Source: Ktedonobacterales bacterium (GTDB taxonomy: Bacteria; Chloroflexota; Ktedonobacteria; Ktedonobacterales; JADMIN01). From it: DNA of 7,479 nucleotides. The position numbers were made by a program, and so were the translations under genes. Shown piece by piece: positions 5,623 to 7,479 of the stretch. The DNA is taken from assembly GCA_015478575.1 (NCBI GenBank), contig JADMIN010000109.1:1-7479 (forward strand). Direction: 5' to 3'. Each line of letters opens with the position of its first letter. Positions within the stretch are counted from its first letter, which is position 1. The notes beneath the pieces were generated by a model. The model had not been told where the DNA came from. It made no database searches and saw only the letters and a list, made by a program, of their open reading frames with translations.

Positions 5623-6420
5623 TCAGGCGGTGGTGCTGTAGGTGATGGCCTCGCCATAGAGGCGATAGCCCAGCGCGGCGGCCACGCGCGCGGCGGCGAG
5701 ACTGGCGGCGGGATGCCCCGCCAGCGGCAGGCGCCCGGCGGCGAGCGTGGCGCGGGTGGCACGCGAGGCGATGGCCCGCGCCAGCCCGTGCCCCTGGAGC
5801 GATTCGACGGTGGTGCGGGCGGTCAGTTCCCAGATGGAGGGCGATTGCTGGCGCATGCCGGCATAGGCGACGATGGCGCCCGCGCGCCGCACGACGAAGA
5901 CGCCCCGGCCAAAGCGCGCGAGCAGGCCCAGGGCAACGGGGTCCATCTCGCGCGCCTCATCGAGCGGCTCGATCCATTCCAGCCACTGGCCCAGATAAGG
6001 GCGGAAGCTGCCGGAGAAGGTATAGCGAATCCACTGGTGGGCGGCCTCGGGCGCGGTCACGTCGTCGCCGGCCACGCTGCGCACGAGGGCATCGAGGGCG
6101 GCCAGGCCAGCGGGCGCGAGCAGCGCTTCGGGTGGCGTGACGCGCAGCAGCGCGGCCAGCGGGGCGCGCAGCTCTGGCATGACGACGGCGACGCCCGCGC
6201 GGTCGCTCGTCGCGCTCCTCTGGAGCGGTGAGACGAGTTGGAGCAGGCTGCGCCGACCAAAGAGCAGCGCCGTCGGGTCGCCCTCGGCGCGCGCGACCTG
6301 GATGCGCCAGCCGGGGCGGCGCAGATCCACCGCGGGGCAGCCGAGCAGCATGCCGTGGTGGATGTCGAGCAGGGCCAGGGCATCTTTTTCATCGGTGATG
6401 ACACGCTCGTATTCGGGCAT
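5623..6420 (-). CDS. GNAT-family N-acetyltransferase
   Basis: This is a protein of 265 residues whose C-terminal half (about 172-262) is a GCN5-related acetyltransferase domain, which transfers acetyl from acetyl-CoA to an amine. Strands GVFVVRRAGAIVAYAGM (173-189) and SIWELTARTTVE (195-206) lead into the acetyl-CoA pyrophosphate loop, seen as SLQGHGLARAIASR (207-220), the Q/R-x-x-G-x-G/A pattern. The later HPAASLAAARVAAALGYRLYG (236-256) matches the usual 'N-x-x-S-x-x-x-x-x-x-x-GF/Y' ending, with Pro-Ala-Ala-Ser here. Residues 1-170 are a divergent N-terminal domain with no motif I can name; two-domain GNATs often use such a half for substrate choice or as a degenerate second GNAT. The frame is open to 6591, but ATG 6420 with GGAAGG just upstream and a -10 at 6480-6475 fits better. 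Substrate unknown. Confidence 0.85.
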   Translation of the reverse strand: MPEYERVITDEKDALALLDIHHGMLLGCPAVDLRRPGWRIQVARAEGDPTALLFGRRSLLQLVSPLQRSATSDRAGVAVVMPELRAPLAALLRVTPPEALLAPAGLAALDALVRSVAGDDVTAPEAAHQWIRYTFSGSFRPYLGQWLEWIEPLDEAREMDPVALGLLARFGRGVFVVRRAGAIVAYAGMRQQSPSIWELTARTTVESLQGHGLARAIASRATRATLAAGRLPLAGHPAASLAAARVAAALGYRLYGEAITYSTTA

Positions 6421-6474
6421 AGGCCTTCCGTCTCTGGCGTCGTCTGGCGGCAAGACGCGCGCTGATGTGGAGGC

Positions 6475-6480
6475 ATTGTA
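6475..6480 (-). promoter_or_regulatory. Candidate -10 element for the acetyltransferase gene
   Basis: TACAAT on the minus strand (6480-6475) matches the -10 consensus at five of six bases and lies about 55 bases before ATG 6420. It excludes the longer open frame starting at 6591. No clear -35 is found at 16-18 bases upstream, so confidence is modest. Confidence 0.4.
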
Positions 6481-6587
6481 GCGCAAATGAGGGCGAAGCG
6501 CACCAGCGCTAGTACGGCTGCCACCGGGCCACCTCACCCCCTGCCCTGCCCTGGGCGAGGCCGGGGGCGAGCTTGCCGGGCAGGCGC

Positions 6588-7478
6588 TCACTTGCCGAAG
6601 AAGCGCTGGGTGAAGGTCGCGATGAACGAGACCTCGATGATCAGGCCGAAGAGCGCCTCGAAGGCCGCCAGCCCCGTCAGGGGATTATCCAGGATGAGGC
6701 CGCCAGGAAAGAAGCCGCGCCCGTGGAACGAGGTCATGCTGAAGACCAGCGCGCCGAAGGGCGTGAGCCGAGGGCCAAGCGCCTGACCGAGCGCGAAATA
6801 CGCGCTGGCGAAGCCCAGGATCACCAGCAGGTAGGCATAGAAGCTGCGCTGTGGCAGGTAGCCATAGCCCGCGATCAGATCGAGGAAGCGCGAGAGCCAC
6901 GCGCGCCCGCGCTTGCCCTGGAGCCGCAGCAGCTCGCGCTGGCAGAGCTGCCCGCGATAGGACAGGCGGTCGGCCTCGTCGTTCATGCCCTGGTCGCGCA
7001 TGGTGGTGGACAGTTGGCGATTGGCGCGCGTGGCGCCGCGCCAGGCCGCGAGCAGGTTGTCGCGGCGCTGTCGCTCGGCCTGGCGGCGGTCCTCGCGGGA
7101 GGCGTCCTTGGGCAGCGGTTCCCTGTCGGATCGGGATCTCGTCAGCGGCGCGGTGACGAGTTCGCGGGCGGCGCGCTCATCGCCGAGCACCAGGTCGTCG
7201 GGCCACGCCTGTACGATGGCGAGGTTGACGCCCTGCCAGCGCACGTCGGCCATACGCGCGCCACCGTGCTTGGCATCGGTGATGGTGACCTCGCGCAGGC
7301 TCGTGCTCACATCGAAGAACACCTCCCGCAGGTCGGCGCGCTCCAGGTGCGCCGCGCGGAGGGAGGCGCCCTCCAGGTGCGCCGCGCGGAGGACGGCGCC
7401 CTCCAGGTGCGCCTGGTCGAGGGAGGCGCCCTCCAGGTGCGCCTGGTCGAGGGAGGCGCCCTCCAGGTGCGCCTGGTC
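6588..7478 (-). CDS. Pentapeptide-repeat protein with C-terminal two-helix ion-channel-like domain (partial, 5' end outside)
   Basis: The frame enters from the right edge; 296 residues are visible. GTG 7322 is not the start, because the open frame and the repeats run unbroken through it. Residues 1-50 are ten pentapeptides of the A(x)LxG type (AHLEG ASLDQ ... ADLRE), which fold as a right-handed quadrilateral beta-helix; degenerate repeats continue to about 90. A charged, Arg-rich helical linker (about 120-195, with DEADRLSYRGQLCQRELLRL) precedes helix YAYLLVILGFASAYFALGQAL (214-234), a re-entrant-looking segment FGALVFSMTSFHGRGFFPGG (241-260) and helix LTGLAAFEALFGLIIEVSFIATF (267-289). This helix-loop-helix order matches the Ion_trans_2 pore, but the filter position reads FHGRG in place of TVGYG, so potassium selectivity is doubtful. 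It is an inner-membrane protein with cytoplasmic repeats by the positive-inside rule (inference). Ligand or partner is unknown. Confidence 0.87.
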   Translation of the reverse strand, partial: DQAHLEGASLDQAHLEGASLDQAHLEGAVLRAAHLEGASLRAAHLERADLREVFFDVSTSLREVTITDAKHGGARMADVRWQGVNLAIVQAWPDDLVLGDERAARELVTAPLTRSRSDREPLPKDASREDRRQAERQRRDNLLAAWRGATRANRQLSTTMRDQGMNDEADRLSYRGQLCQRELLRLQGKRGRAWLSRFLDLIAGYGYLPQRSFYAYLLVILGFASAYFALGQALGPRLTPFGALVFSMTSFHGRGFFPGGLILDNPLTGLAAFEALFGLIIEVSFIATFTQRFFGK

Positions 7479-7479
7479 G
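7341..7479. repeat. 30-bp tandem repeats encoding paired pentapeptides
   Basis: CTCCAGGTGCGCC recurs at 7341, 7371, 7401, 7431 and 7461, an exact 30-base period. Units 7401-7430 and 7431-7460 are identical, and the 19 bases at 7461-7479 match them too; the units at 7341 and 7371 differ at a cluster of positions. Each unit encodes two pentapeptides. The identity at DNA level, and not just protein level, points to recent expansion. Confidence 0.95.

Noticed and set aside
4949..5641. A 230-codon plus-strand frame opposite the Crp/Fnr gene
   Set aside because: It is antisense to a clear Crp/Fnr protein; the translation is low-complexity Asp/Glu/Val/His sequence without motifs and no ribosome site was seen.
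5605..6231. A 208-codon plus-strand frame opposite the acetyltransferase gene
   Set aside because: Gly/Ala/Arg-rich shadow of the GNAT gene with no recognisable domain.
6540..6585. Terminator hairpin after the pentapeptide-repeat gene
   Set aside because: CCTGCCC can pair with GGGCAGG across a 26-base loop, but the loop is long, there is no T-run, and GC-rich DNA gives such pairings easily.
6421..6591. Extension of the acetyltransferase start to 6591
   Set aside because: The extra residues are Pro/Ser/Arg-rich and would include the candidate -10 TACAAT; ATG 6420 has a nearby purine-rich site.
6588..7322. A complete 244-residue protein starting at GTG 7322
   Set aside because: The same frame continues without a stop to the window edge and encodes regular pentapeptide repeats, so this GTG is internal.
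7341..7479. CRISPR array
   Set aside because: The 30-base period has no separate spacers; the whole unit is repeated and it encodes pentapeptides in frame.

Overview
This is a GC-rich bacterial window with two plus-strand genes converging on four minus-strand genes, plus a phage-like fragment at the left edge. The gene set includes a membrane-anchored PP2C phosphatase, a stand-alone DPM1-type glycosyltransferase, a Crp/Fnr regulator and a pentapeptide-repeat protein with a channel-like C-terminus. That mix, and the protein style, suggest Chloroflexota (possibly Ktedonobacteria), but this is inference from style and no marker gene is present.

Layout. Positions 3-339 hold the end of one gene and all or part of a second, overlapping gene with a good Shine-Dalgarno. 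They look like a portal C-terminus followed by a minor-capsid N-terminus. Directly after that stop, in another frame, comes a protein whose natural N-terminus is missing: an extracellular domain, a Thr/Pro-rich stalk, one membrane helix and a complete cytoplasmic PP2C phosphatase (to 2260). A 440-base gap (2261-2700) carries an extended -10 promoter, two competing hairpins and a perfect 16-bp tandem repeat. It leads to an unrecognised 326-residue soluble protein (2701-3681). The convergent gap has a CG-rich hairpin.

On the minus strand, reading from the right edge, come a pentapeptide-repeat/two-helix channel-like protein (cut by the window edge), a GNAT acetyltransferase, a Crp/Fnr regulator with a TTG start, and a polyprenol-phosphate mannosyltransferase-like enzyme. 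The regulator and the glycosyltransferase could share a transcript (same strand, 172-base gap). The acetyltransferase and the regulator each have a candidate promoter of their own.

No complete new multi-gene system is visible. The points most worth checking are the phage/phosphatase junction near 335-341, the non-canonical GRG pore motif of the channel-like protein, the orphan gene at 2701, and the structured leader of the Crp/Fnr gene.
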